The notes under the pieces are model-generated. The model was not told the DNA's origin. It ran no database searches and saw only the letters and a program-made list of their open reading frames with translations. From Selenomonadaceae bacterium (GTDB lineage Bacteria; Bacillota; Negativicutes; Selenomonadales; Selenomonadaceae): 64,000 bases of DNA. Location: NCBI GenBank assembly GCA_017518105.1, contig JAFWWC010000024.1:1-64000 (forward strand). Reading direction: 5' to 3'. Positions 35,690 to 44,300 of this stretch are shown here, in pieces. Positions within the stretch are counted from its first letter, which is position 1; each line of letters begins with the position of its first letter. Made by a program: the position numbers and the translations under genes.

Positions 35690-35742
35690 CAGGAAAATAA
35701 TCACGGCGGCAGAATCAAGACTTAAAACCTAAAGCGGAGGCG

Positions 35743-36762
35743 ATGAGATTGGATAAGAAAATCAAACGGGCGGCGGGCGTAGGACTTGCGGCTTTGGCAA
35801 TAGTGGTGGCTGGCGGCGGCTATTATCATTTCCACGTAAACACCGACACACCCAACTTTGCGATAAAGACGATTGAGCAGTCGATTAAAGACCACGACCC
35901 GAAGACTTTCCACAGCGTGGTTAATGTGGACGGCGTGCTTGCGTCGGGCTACGATGGTTTTGTTGAGGTTGTGACTTCGCCAGACGTTGTGACCATGGCT
36001 GATACCAGAGACGTGATTAAAGACTTTACGCAAATGCTCCGCGACCCGATGTTGATGAGCTTGAAGGCGGCGATTGATTCTTACGTTGCCACGGGCAACT
36101 TTGACGCGGAGAAGAATGCCGGCGTAGTTGAATTGCTTGATAGGATGGGTCTTAAAGATGCCGAGGTGCGCGATGTAAGAAACGTCCAGATAAACGACGC
36201 CAACCGCAACGAAGCCTTCGCCGATTTGATAATCTTTCAGCCGGAGCTAGATAGAGAATTCCCGATTCAATTAGTTTTGACCCGCGTTGAGGATAAGTGG
36301 CAAGTCAGCCGCGTACAGAACTTCAAAGAATACGTCGAACAAATAGCTCAGGCACGGCGGGCGCAACTCGATGATTACTTGAAGCAGTCAGGCGAGATAA
36401 ACAACAAGCACGAGGCGACATTGCGTGAAGCGGAGAAAAAATACGGCGCGATACTTTCCACCGGCAACTTGTCGGAGGAAAAGACACGAACCGAATTGAA
36501 GACTTTGATAAATGACACGTTCAAAAAGGATTGGGAAGAGCACAAGCAGGAGTTGTTCTCGTTGCGAGTGCCCAAAGAAGCCGAGACTTTGCATAACCTT
36601 TACATGAAGATTTGCGACACCGCCATTGACGCCGCGCAGACTTATTCTAAGTGGATAGACGACCGCAACCCAGAGACGATTAAATCGGCGGAGGAAAAGA
36701 TTCATCAGGTGCAAACGCTCATAACGGAGGCGGCGACCATTGCTAAGCGCATGACCTCTTGA
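35743..36762 (+). CDS. Membrane-anchored hypothetical protein
   Basis: A 339-residue protein with a basic N terminus (KKIKR) and one hydrophobic helix (about 11-27, AAGVGLAALAIVVAGGG), then an extracytoplasmic domain. Residues about 35-60 (FAIKTIEQSIKDHDPKTFHSVV) resemble the start of DUF2939-type domains, and residues about 200-339 are long charged helices likely forming a coiled coil. It follows coaE by 53 bases. No enzyme motif is visible and the role is unknown. Confidence 0.75.
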   Translation: MRLDKKIKRAAGVGLAALAIVVAGGGYYHFHVNTDTPNFAIKTIEQSIKDHDPKTFHSVVNVDGVLASGYDGFVEVVTSPDVVTMADTRDVIKDFTQMLRDPMLMSLKAAIDSYVATGNFDAEKNAGVVELLDRMGLKDAEVRDVRNVQINDANRNEAFADLIIFQPELDREFPIQLVLTRVEDKWQVSRVQNFKEYVEQIAQARRAQLDDYLKQSGEINNKHEATLREAEKKYGAILSTGNLSEEKTRTELKTLINDTFKKDWEEHKQELFSLRVPKEAETLHNLYMKICDTAIDAAQTYSKWIDDRNPETIKSAEEKIHQVQTLITEAATIAKRMTS

Positions 36763-36805
36763 GACCTTGCGCACGGAAAAAATTTTTAGGAGGAGCTTAC
36801 AGAGC

Positions 36806-37336
36806 ATGAAGCACGTTTTATCGATTTACGTCGAGAATCAACCGGGCGTCTTGGTGCGTGTGGCTAGCATGTTCAGCCGGCGCGAGTTCAATATCGATAG
36901 CTTGTCAGTTGGAATCACGCAATCGCCCGAATTCTCGCGGATAACGGTTGTAGTACACGGCGACGCAAATTTTGTCGACCAGGTGATTAAGCAACTGGAG
37001 AAAATGCCCGTGGTGCAAGCGGTGCAACGATTGGATTCGGCTACGGCAGTGACACGCGGCTTGACGATGATAAAAGTTTCTGCCGACGACAGCACGCGCC
37101 TTGACGTATTGAAGATGGCGGAGCTTTTCCGAGCCCACGTGGTCGACGTTCAGCCAACGACGCTAATCTTTGAAATCACTGGCAACGACGAGAAAGTCAC
37201 GGCGTTTACGAGGCTCCTCGCCCCCTATGGAATTCTTGAGGTCATTCGCACAGGATTGGTTGCCCTTGAGCGCGGAGAGAACACCATAAACGATTATCAT
37301 CAAGTGCAAGACTATTACAGCAAAAATCTCCTCTGA
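36806..37336 (+). CDS. ilvN: Acetolactate synthase regulatory (small) subunit
   Basis: The 176-residue subunit has an N-terminal ACT domain, starting HVLSIYVENQPGVLVRVASMFSRR, that binds valine for feedback control. A C-terminal domain follows, with the RELALIKV-like MIKVSADDS and closing EVIRTGLVALERG. It activates and regulates IlvB in branched-chain amino acid synthesis. ATG 36806 lies behind AGGAGG; a longer upstream reading lacks a ribosome site. Neither ilvB nor ilvC is adjacent, which is unusual because these usually form an operon. Confidence 0.94.
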   Translation: MKHVLSIYVENQPGVLVRVASMFSRREFNIDSLSVGITQSPEFSRITVVVHGDANFVDQVIKQLEKMPVVQAVQRLDSATAVTRGLTMIKVSADDSTRLDVLKMAELFRAHVVDVQPTTLIFEITGNDEKVTAFTRLLAPYGILEVIRTGLVALERGENTINDYHQVQDYYSKNLL

Positions 37337-37345
37337 GCGTCGTTC

Positions 37346-37612
37346 TTGAAAGTCTGGTGGCGAAAGTCAACTGGCGGTCGGCGTCATCTTGATATTGGTG
37401 CGGCGATTCAGAAATACGGCTGGGAGAATTTTTCTGTCGAAATTATTGAGGAATGTACGATTGAACAGCTTGATAATAGGGAAATTTTTTGGATTGCCGC
37501 TCTTGGTTCAAAAGCCCTGAATAGTTAAAATCTCACCGACGGAGGAAATGACAATTCAAATCCGAGCGAAGAAACCCGTGCAAAAATTTCTGCAAGCAAG
37601 AAAGGAGTTTAG
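37346..37612 (+). pseudogene. GIY-YIG homing endonuclease remnant
   Basis: The frame reads as the second half of a GIY-YIG/NUMOD3 endonuclease: AIQKYGWENFSVEIIEEC, LDNREIFWIAALGSKALNS, an in-frame TAA at 37526-37528 where NSYNLTDGG would be expected, then NLTDGG and the NUMOD3 motif SEETRAKISASKKG before TAG 37610-37612. The N-terminal GIY-YIG catalytic half is missing. It is a decayed mobile gene. Its 3' end now supplies the AAAGGAG site for the next gene. Confidence 0.8.
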
Positions 37613-37615
37613 ATA

Positions 37616-38845
37616 ATGATTAACTTTGAGGACTTCGACTTCAGCGACAACGAACGTTACATGGATTATCTTAGTCGGTGCATTCAGATTCCGTCCAATG
37701 CCTCGCCGCTTATGGTGCTTGCCGATAAAGCAAAATACAATGTCAAGCGGGCTTACGTCGATAATCTCTGCTGGCAAAAGTTTTCATCTGACGAAGGTGA
37801 GCTTTGGGGAGCACCCCTCGGCGATTGGGACGAAATTGACTGGAAGAAAACTTTCAAGGCGCACGTGCCCGCCGGTACCGTCTTTAACTTCGTGCCAGAG
37901 TATTTGCTCAAGATTTGGCAGCGCGAGCTCGGCGAGGCTGTCGAAGTCGAGGACGACCGCGACATGTGGGATTATATCTTAGACCTTAACCGCCTGGAAA
38001 ATCTTACGGGCAAGCAGTTTAAGAGAATGCGCAATGCCTGCAACGCCTTCGAGAAAAATTATGAGTACACGGTCGAGGAGATTACGCCGGAGATTTTTAA
38101 TGAGCTATGGCAATTCCATGTCGGCGCGGAAAAAAATCTTCAAGAGCGCGTCGAACACGTCGAATTGGTTCAAGATGACAGCGACGCATTCCTTTTTGCG
38201 ATTGAACACTGGGACGACGTGAAAAATCTTTTCGGGTTCGTGATTCGCGTTGACGGTCGGATTGTCGCTTATAGCCTTGACGAGACTATTGACGAGACGC
38301 ATTCAATCGGGCTGTTCGCGAAGGCTGATTACACTATCAACGGCGTCAATCATTTTGCTTATTGGTGCGACGCTAAGGTTAATTTGGAGCGCGGAATCAT
38401 CACGGAGAACTTAATGGACGACGCCGGCGAAGAGAACTTGCGCTTCTTCAAAGAGCATTTGTATCCGCTGGTCATGCTGAAGAAATATGTCGTGACTTAC
38501 AATCCCTCGGAGCAGGTTCGCGACGTGAATATTTCTTCCACACGCGACGGCGACCATGTGACGGTTAAACTTTCTGGCAAGCTCAACACCGACGCCGCGA
38601 ACGCCACTAAGGACGAGATTTTATCTCTGCTCGACGGCGCGAAGGACGCTACGTTTGATTTGAATGGGCTGGAGTATATCGCGTCGGCGGGCTTGAGGAT
38701 TTTGATTACCGCAATGAAAAAAGCTCGTGCGCAGGGCGGGACGATAACGCTTAAGAACGTCGGCAATCAAGTCATGGAAGTTTTAGACATGACGGGGTTC
38801 GCGCAGATGTTCAATTTGAGTTGGAGACCTAACATTAAATCATGA
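37616..38845 (+). CDS. DUF2156 (FemX/LPG-synthase C-like) acyltransferase-fold protein fused to a STAS domain
   Basis: The 409-residue protein begins with about 300 residues of the DUF2156/LPG-synthase C-terminal fold, a tandem GNAT fold related to enzymes using aminoacyl-tRNA to modify lipids or peptides (NRLENLTGKQFKRMRNACNAF is characteristic). Residues about 310-405 form a STAS domain like anti-sigma-factor antagonists, with VKLSGKLNTDAA and the phosphorylatable-serine loop EYIASAGLRILI. The fusion suggests that the transferase domain, or a partner, is controlled by serine phosphorylation; that is inference. Its ribosome site lies in the endonuclease remnant, and its stop overlaps the MATE start. 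Confidence 0.85.
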   Translation: MINFEDFDFSDNERYMDYLSRCIQIPSNASPLMVLADKAKYNVKRAYVDNLCWQKFSSDEGELWGAPLGDWDEIDWKKTFKAHVPAGTVFNFVPEYLLKIWQRELGEAVEVEDDRDMWDYILDLNRLENLTGKQFKRMRNACNAFEKNYEYTVEEITPEIFNELWQFHVGAEKNLQERVEHVELVQDDSDAFLFAIEHWDDVKNLFGFVIRVDGRIVAYSLDETIDETHSIGLFAKADYTINGVNHFAYWCDAKVNLERGIITENLMDDAGEENLRFFKEHLYPLVMLKKYVVTYNPSEQVRDVNISSTRDGDHVTVKLSGKLNTDAANATKDEILSLLDGAKDATFDLNGLEYIASAGLRILITAMKKARAQGGTITLKNVGNQVMEVLDMTGFAQMFNLSWRPNIKS

Positions 38846-40194
38846 GAGAGGATTTTTTCTCGACGATAGCCGAGATTATCAAGTACGGCGGCTCGACTTT
38901 TGCGGCTCTGGTCGCGATGAGTGTCTACACGGCGACGGACGGATTTTTTATCGGGAATTGGATTGGTGTCGACGGCTTGGAGGCTATGGCGTTAATCTTC
39001 CCGATTACGATGATTTTCGGGGCACTTGGGACACTGTTTGAGACTGGCGGCAGTGCGGTCGTCTCGGAGAAAATTGGCGCGGGCGAAAAGACCCTTGCCG
39101 AAAAAATCATACGAACCAATTACCTTTTCGCGGCGGTCATCGGGGTAATCGTTGCGGTCGTCGGGAACATCATCATTGAACCGTTGCTTATGCTCTTCGT
39201 CGACACTCCAGACGAGCAACACGTAATCAATTTGGCGATTGAGTTCCTTAGAATTTCTTTTTGCGGCTTGCCGTTCTTGCTGACGGTTTATATGACGGGG
39301 GCTTTTATGCGTTGCATCGACAAGCCCGCGCATGTCTTATATCTGGTCGGCTCAACCGTTGTGATAAACATAATCCTGGACGCGCTGTTTATAATCGTGT
39401 TCGGCTGGGGCATGGAGGGCGCGGCGTTGGCTACGGTGCTCGCGCAAGTCTCTGGCTCGGTGATTGTCTTCTGGTACTTCAAATACTCGCGGCAAAAGTT
39501 TTCTAGCTCTTCGGGCTTCAGCAGTCTCGAATACATTTTCCATGAAATTAAAATCGGTGCGGGCTTCGCTATGGCGACGGTGATGATGTCCTTTATCGAG
39601 TACTTCCTAAACGTGATGATTTTGAGCTACGACGCGGCGAACTTGCTGGCTATGGCGACGGTCTCGAACATAATCTTATCGTTCGTGTTCTTGCCGCTTA
39701 ACGGACTTGATACGGGCGTTCAACCTTTGGTCAGCCGACTCTACGCCGCAAAGAACGAAAGACATTGTACGCGGGTCATGAGGTACAGCTTCTTCTTGAC
39801 GGTGATTCTAACGTTCGCGATATATGCGTTGCTTATGATATGCACGGAGGAGTTGACGCGGATTTTCCTAAACAGCAACGAACCGATAACGCCGGAGATG
39901 CTAACCTTCTTGCGGGCAATGTTCGTCTTACAACCGTTCGTCGGGCTGTACACGTGGCTAAGCGGAATAATGGCGGCTTTGGAGGACGAGTGGCGCAATC
40001 TGGTAATCAGCCTGATTCCGCTGGTCGTGCAAGTGCCGCTGATTTGGCTCTTGCCTAAGGTCTTGCCGATTGAATATATCTCTCTGAACTATTCAATCAA
40101 CGACGTGGCGGAAGCGTTGGTCGCGTTCGTGCTGATACGTTCATTCCTCAAGGAGAAGCGGCTATCGTTTAGGAAAATTTTTTATTCGCGGTGA
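38842..40194 (+). CDS. MATE family multidrug/small-molecule exporter
   Basis: The 450-residue polytopic membrane protein has about twelve hydrophobic helices in two pseudo-symmetric halves. The TATDGFFIGNWIGVDGLEAMAL start and PLNGLDTGVQPLVSRLYAAK in the second half are typical of MATE transporters of the MepA/DinF-like branch, which use sodium or proton gradients to export drugs or metabolites. It overlaps the DUF2156-STAS gene by ATGA, so the two products are made together. Confidence 0.92.
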   Translation: MREDFFSTIAEIIKYGGSTFAALVAMSVYTATDGFFIGNWIGVDGLEAMALIFPITMIFGALGTLFETGGSAVVSEKIGAGEKTLAEKIIRTNYLFAAVIGVIVAVVGNIIIEPLLMLFVDTPDEQHVINLAIEFLRISFCGLPFLLTVYMTGAFMRCIDKPAHVLYLVGSTVVINIILDALFIIVFGWGMEGAALATVLAQVSGSVIVFWYFKYSRQKFSSSSGFSSLEYIFHEIKIGAGFAMATVMMSFIEYFLNVMILSYDAANLLAMATVSNIILSFVFLPLNGLDTGVQPLVSRLYAAKNERHCTRVMRYSFFLTVILTFAIYALLMICTEELTRIFLNSNEPITPEMLTFLRAMFVLQPFVGLYTWLSGIMAALEDEWRNLVISLIPLVVQVPLIWLLPKVLPIEYISLNYSINDVAEALVAFVLIRSFLKEKRLSFRKIFYSR

Positions 40195-40210
40195 TTAAGG
40201 AGGTCAGCTT

Positions 40211-41998
40211 ATGGCAAATGTTAAACTCCTCGACACTAGCACGATAAACAAGATTGCGGCGGGTGAAGTCGTCGAGCGTCCAGCGTCGGTTGTCAAAGAG
40301 CTTGTGGAAAATGCAATCGACGCGGGCGCACGGCGTATCGAAATCGAGATTCAGAACGGCGGCAAAGCTCTTATCCGCGTGACGGACGACGGCACCGGCA
40401 TGAGCAGAGAGGACGCCGCCTTATCAGTCAAACGCCACGCAACGAGTAAACTTTCCACTGCCGCTGACCTGCAACGAATCACGACGCTTGGCTTTAGGGG
40501 CGAGGCTCTTCCTACGATTGCCGCCGTGTCGAAGTTCACTTTGCAGACGCGCCGCCCAGAGGACGAACTCGGCACCAAAATTAAAATCGACGGCGGCAAG
40601 CTACAGGACACGCACGAAATCGGCTGTAAAGTCGGGTCAACGGTTCTGGTTGAGGAATTGTTCTTCAACACGCCAGCTCGTCTCAAGTTCCTGAAGTCCA
40701 CGCCGACCGAGGCAAATAAAATTCATGACTTCATAGTAAAGCTTGCACTGAGCCGCCCAAACGTCGCCTTCCGATTCATCAACGGCAATAGGACTGCGCT
40801 CGCTACGCCCGGCAACGGCAACTTGCTTGACACCCTAAGCGCGATTTACGGCACGGAGCTAACTGACTCCCTGTTGACGCTCAAGCGGGACGACGACAAT
40901 TTAAAGCTCGCGGGCTACGTGACTAAGCCCAATATCCTAAAGAGCTATCGCGGCTGGCAAACGTTCATCATCAATGGGCGCGTCGTGGAAAATCGGACGA
41001 TTTCAAAGGCAGTCGACGAGGCTTATAAGTCGCTGATACCCAAGACGGGCTTCCCGCTGGCAATCGTGATAATCGACGTGCCGCAAAGTTCAATCGATGT
41101 GAACGTCCACCCGCAGAAGATTGAGCTTAAGTTCGACGACGAGGGCAAAATCTTTAAGGCGGTGTATCACGCGGTAAGGCAAGCCGTCGAGGGCAAAGAC
41201 GACACGCCCGAACACGACTTAACGGAAGTCGCCGCCGCACCAGAGACGCCGCACTTTGAACAGCTCGACTTGAGCCAGGAACTGCAGGAGCCGCCGCCTA
41301 AGAAGACTTCCGAGCGCAAGAAGAAACCTAAAGACGATTTCGACTTGGAAAAGACTTTGCCGCCCGTCGAGCCTAAAGAACTTCCTAAGTCGCAACCGAA
41401 GGTCGAGTCGCCGAAGAAATCTTTTGAGCTGGAGCCGATTGGACAAGTCGCCCGCTGTTATATCGTGGCGCAAGGCGGCAATGATTTGTACCTCGTCGAC
41501 CAACACGCCGCGCACGAGAGGATACTCTTCGACAGGCTGAGCAATTACGCCGAACGAATTCCCGCGCAAGGCTTGCTGATTCATCGGGTCATGAAGTTTG
41601 ATTCGCGGGAGGCGGAGCTGATTGAAAAAAATCTTAGCGTCTTTGCGGAGTTGGGTTTCACGTTGGAGCCGAGCGGCAATAACGAATTCCGATTGATTGA
41701 AGTGCCACTCGACGCCGCAGACACCGATGCCGAAGACCTCTTACGCGGAATCATCACGGAAATTTTCGACGGCGTGAACGAGGCGGACGACATTGCAAAA
41801 AAGATTCGGCAGGCAATGTTGGCGACGACGGCTTGCAAGGCGGCAATTAAAGCGGGGCAAGAGCTTAACTTCCGGCAAATGGAAATCTTGCTGAACGAGC
41901 TATCGACGACGGCGCACCCGCACACTTGCCCGCACGGACGACCGACGATTATAAAATTCACTGCCGACGACCTAGCCAAGATGTTCAAACGAACCTGA
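40211..41998 (+). CDS. mutL: DNA mismatch repair protein MutL
   Basis: The 595-residue GHKL ATPase couples MutS recognition to strand cutting. N domain: IAAGEVVERPASVVKELVENAIDAGA, DDGTGM, and GFRGEAL. A Pro/Lys-rich linker spans about 340-415. The C-terminal endonuclease/dimerisation part has DQHAAHERILFD, matching DQHA-X2-E-X4-E except that the last acid is Asp, plus CPHGRPT near the end. It is therefore of the nicking MutL type without MutH. No mutS lies in the window. ATG 40211 follows AAGGAGG. Confidence 0.96.
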   Translation: MANVKLLDTSTINKIAAGEVVERPASVVKELVENAIDAGARRIEIEIQNGGKALIRVTDDGTGMSREDAALSVKRHATSKLSTAADLQRITTLGFRGEALPTIAAVSKFTLQTRRPEDELGTKIKIDGGKLQDTHEIGCKVGSTVLVEELFFNTPARLKFLKSTPTEANKIHDFIVKLALSRPNVAFRFINGNRTALATPGNGNLLDTLSAIYGTELTDSLLTLKRDDDNLKLAGYVTKPNILKSYRGWQTFIINGRVVENRTISKAVDEAYKSLIPKTGFPLAIVIIDVPQSSIDVNVHPQKIELKFDDEGKIFKAVYHAVRQAVEGKDDTPEHDLTEVAAAPETPHFEQLDLSQELQEPPPKKTSERKKKPKDDFDLEKTLPPVEPKELPKSQPKVESPKKSFELEPIGQVARCYIVAQGGNDLYLVDQHAAHERILFDRLSNYAERIPAQGLLIHRVMKFDSREAELIEKNLSVFAELGFTLEPSGNNEFRLIEVPLDAADTDAEDLLRGIITEIFDGVNEADDIAKKIRQAMLATTACKAAIKAGQELNFRQMEILLNELSTTAHPHTCPHGRPTIIKFTADDLAKMFKRT

Positions 41999-42091
41999 AC
42001 GCGGGAATAACGTTCGACTTAGCTGACGGCTTGGACGCGACCACTGGATGCAACGTCCACGTTGCTGTTCAAACGAACATAAGCAAAAGAA

Positions 42092-42124
42092 AAACTCCCC
42101 GACATTATGCCGAGGAGTTTTTTT
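42092..42124 (+). terminator. mutL terminator
   Basis: AACTCC / GGAGTT stem with further inner pairing (loop around 42103-42109) followed by TTTTTTT (42118-42124). The A-rich left flank lets it serve the converging minus-strand small gene too. Confidence 0.7.
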
Positions 42125-42254
42125 ATCCGCCGAAGTCGCCCCAATCATCATCGCCGCCTTCGCCGTCGCCTTTGGTAATGAATGCTAGAAGAATAATCCC
42201 GAACACTACGACTATTGCCCAGAAGAACGCTTCCAAGAGGCTCATATGGCTCAT
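42123..42254 (-). CDS. Small single-pass membrane protein (43 residues)
   Basis: A minus-strand ATG at 42254 follows AAGGGGA with six-base spacing and opens 43 codons. The product has a hydrophobic helix (about residues 9-26, containing FFWAIVVVFGIILLAF) and an acidic, glycine-rich tail ending GDGEGGDDDWGDFGG. The frame ends exactly at the terminator. It lies 18 bases after the YfcE-like gene and is probably cotranscribed. Length, ribosome site and topology argue for a real small protein of unknown role. Confidence 0.65.
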   Translation of the reverse strand: MSHMSLLEAFFWAIVVVFGIILLAFITKGDGEGGDDDWGDFGG

Positions 42255-42272
42255 GTCAATTCCCCTTAATGC

Positions 42273-42776
42273 TTATCTATATTTCATGCGGATAACGGTG
42301 ATTCGCGGGTCGGAACCTCTTTCCAAATCCATGACCATGAACGAACCGCGAGTATCATCCCGCGGACGCGAGGCACTGCCCGGATTTAAAATAATCGGCG
42401 GACCAATTAAGTATTCAACAATGTGCGTGTGACCATAAACGGCAATATCCGCGTTCTGCGACTCCGCCGCCTCCATGATGTATTCCTGTGTGTAGCGCAC
42501 GCCGTAGTTGTGCCCGTGCGTGATAAAAATTCTGTGGTCTTCCACGTCTATAATTCTCTCGTATAAAATATTCGGCGTCGGCCAGTCGCAGTTGCCCGCC
42601 ACGCTGTAAACTGGAACGTCAAGTAATGATTGCAAGTATTCTGCGTCGGGTGTGCAATCGCCCATGTGAAGCCACATATCCATATTTTGCGCGATACTTA
42701 ACGCTTGGTCTATCGCCGACCAATTTCCGTGAGTGTCGCTGATAAGTCCAATCTTCACGGCAGGTGCCGCGCTCAC
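42273..42776 (-). CDS. YfcE/MJ0936-type metallophosphodiesterase
   Basis: A 167-residue calcineurin-like phosphoesterase with LISDTHGN, HMGDC, AGNCD, HGH and YGHTH, the ligand set of small bacterial phosphodiesterases such as YfcE. It probably hydrolyses phosphodiesters with manganese. Note GNCD instead of GNHE, which is normal for this subgroup. Starts at GTG 42776 with AAGGAGG unusually far (about 16 bases); it follows rdgB in a rph-rdgB-yfcE order, which is a frequent Bacillota arrangement. Confidence 0.93.
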   Translation of the reverse strand: MSAAPAVKIGLISDTHGNWSAIDQALSIAQNMDMWLHMGDCTPDAEYLQSLLDVPVYSVAGNCDWPTPNILYERIIDVEDHRIFITHGHNYGVRYTQEYIMEAAESQNADIAVYGHTHIVEYLIGPPIILNPGSASRPRDDTRGSFMVMDLERGSDPRITVIRMKYR

Positions 42777-42809
42777 AATAGGCGCGACCTTCCTCCTTTC
42801 TGCGTTGCC

Positions 42810-43403
42810 TTACGAAAACTTTTTCTTCAACTGTAAGACCATCTCCTTTAAAGCCTTGCCGCGGTGGCTGATTGAGTTCTTATCGTCGGTGGAAAGCTGA
42901 GCCATCGTGCGTCGTTCGTCAATGTAGAAGTAAGGGTCGTAGCCGAAGCCGCCGTTGCCTTGCGGGACGATTTTTATCTTGCCGTCAATCCTGCCCTCCG
43001 TCAAAAGCTCGGTGCCGTCAGTGTCCACGAACGCCAACGCGCATCGATAATCCGCCGCCGACTCAGAAACGCCAACCCGTTTAAGTTCGTCTAGGAGCTT
43101 TTGATTGTTAGTCGCGTCGTCGGCATGATAGCCCGCGAACCGAGCCGAATGGACGCCAGGCAAGCCGCCAAGAACGTCGACTTCAAGACCCGAATCATCA
43201 GCTAAGCAAGCCAGCCCCGTTTGATTGCAGAAGAACCTAGCTTTGATTAGCGCGTTCGCCTCGAAGGTCAAGCCGTCTTCCACAGCGTCAGGCAGGTCTC
43301 CGAAGTCAGCAAGCGATAAAATTTCCGTCGGCAGGCTTGAGAGGATACGGCGCATCTCCTTGACTTTATCCGAGTTCTTCGACCCAATCACAATCTTTTT
43401 CAT
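42810..43403 (-). CDS. rdgB: dITP/XTP pyrophosphatase (RdgB/HAM1)
   Basis: The 197-residue house-cleaning NTPase removes ITP, dITP and XTP. It opens with KIVIGSKNSDKVKEM (nucleotide grip), has LADDSGLEVDVLGGLPGVHSARF and the GNGGFGYDPYF and ISHRGKAL motifs. ATG 43403 follows GGAGG and overlaps the rph stop (ATGA); a longer reading within rph was rejected. Confidence 0.95.
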   Translation of the reverse strand: MKKIVIGSKNSDKVKEMRRILSSLPTEILSLADFGDLPDAVEDGLTFEANALIKARFFCNQTGLACLADDSGLEVDVLGGLPGVHSARFAGYHADDATNNQKLLDELKRVGVSESAADYRCALAFVDTDGTELLTEGRIDGKIKIVPQGNGGFGYDPYFYIDERRTMAQLSTDDKNSISHRGKALKEMVLQLKKKFS

Positions 43404-44140
43404 CAGCCAACCCTCCCAACTCTCCAAACAAGTTCTCTGCCGAGTGCGTCCTTTTGAAGGGAAATCAATTCGTCAATGCCGCCCGCCGCCAAGTCTAACA
43501 GCTCATTAAGCCCAGCTCGCGTGAAAGGTTTCTTTTCGGCAGTTATCTGCACCTCGACGAGTTCGCCCGAACCAGTCATGACGACATTGCAATCAGCCGC
43601 CGCCGTCGAGTCTTCCGCGTAGCACAGGTCAAGAATCTTATCGCCGTCTTTGGTAATGCCCGCCGAAACTGCTGCAACGAAATCTTTCACGGGGAAGACG
43701 CCGCCGACTTGATAAATCGTTTCGCAAGCCTCGACCAACGCGACGAAAGCTCCCGTTATCGACGCAGTGCGCGTGCCGCCGTCCGCCTGCAGAACGTCGC
43801 AATCGATGATGATTGAGCGTTCGCCTATCGCCGTCAAGTCAGTCACTGCACGCAACGCCCGCCCGATTAGCCGCTGAATCTCCGCAGTCCTGCCGCCGAC
43901 TTTGGAACGTTCACGAGGAATTCTTTCCGCTGACGAACCTGGTAGCATTGAATATTCCGCATTGAGCCAACCCGTTCCCGTGCCCTTCAAGAACGCTGGA
44001 ACGTGGTCATCAATCGTCGCCGCGCAAAGAACTTTGGTATTGCCGATTTCAATCAATGCCGATCCCGCTGGATATTTTTGTGCCCGCCGCTCAATGTAAA
44101 CGTCGCGCAATTCGTTCGCCCGTCGCCTGTCGCCTCTCAA
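43403..44140 (-). CDS. rph: Ribonuclease PH
   Basis: The 245-residue phosphorolytic 3' exoribonuclease trims tRNA and other RNAs. Typical segments: [36 protein letters not shown], the Arg-rich [18 protein letters not shown] patch, and [19 protein letters not shown] with catalytic acids. The start is TTG 44140 behind AAAGGAGGT, giving normal length. It heads a minus-strand operon with rdgB, the phosphodiesterase and the small membrane protein. Confidence 0.96.
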   Translation of the reverse strand: MRGDRRRANELRDVYIERRAQKYPAGSALIEIGNTKVLCAATIDDHVPAFLKGTGTGWLNAEYSMLPGSSAERIPRERSKVGGRTAEIQRLIGRALRAVTDLTAIGERSIIIDCDVLQADGGTRTASITGAFVALVEACETIYQVGGVFPVKDFVAAVSAGITKDGDKILDLCYAEDSTAAADCNVVMTGSGELVEVQITAEKKPFTRAGLNELLDLAAGGIDELISLQKDALGRELVWRVGRVG

Positions 44141-44178
44141 ACTTCCACCTCCTTTTTGCTTTATTGAATAGCTGGTAC

Positions 44179-44207
44179 ATTTTACACAAAAACATTTTGA
44201 GCCGCAA
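44179..44207 (-). promoter_or_regulatory. rph operon promoter
   Basis: Minus strand TTGCGG (complement of 44202-44207), 17-base spacer, TAAAAT (complement of 44179-44184). Confidence 0.6.
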
Positions 44208-44236
44208 CGCTTTGCGAAAATTTTGTTGCGGCGCGA

Positions 44237-44265
44237 TTGACGAGTTTTAGCCGCTGTTGTACAAT
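44237..44265 (+). promoter_or_regulatory. tagO/wecA promoter
   Basis: TTGACG (44237-44242), 17-base spacer, TACAAT (44260-44265); divergent from the rph promoter. Confidence 0.7.
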
Positions 44266-44300
44266 TCCTTGCATAAAATTTGAACAGGACGGTTGATTAG

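Noticed and set aside
42810..43427. Longer rdgB N terminus (start at 43427)
   Set aside because: It adds non-family residues encoded in the rph 3' end; ATG 43403 has the ribosome site and canonical start.
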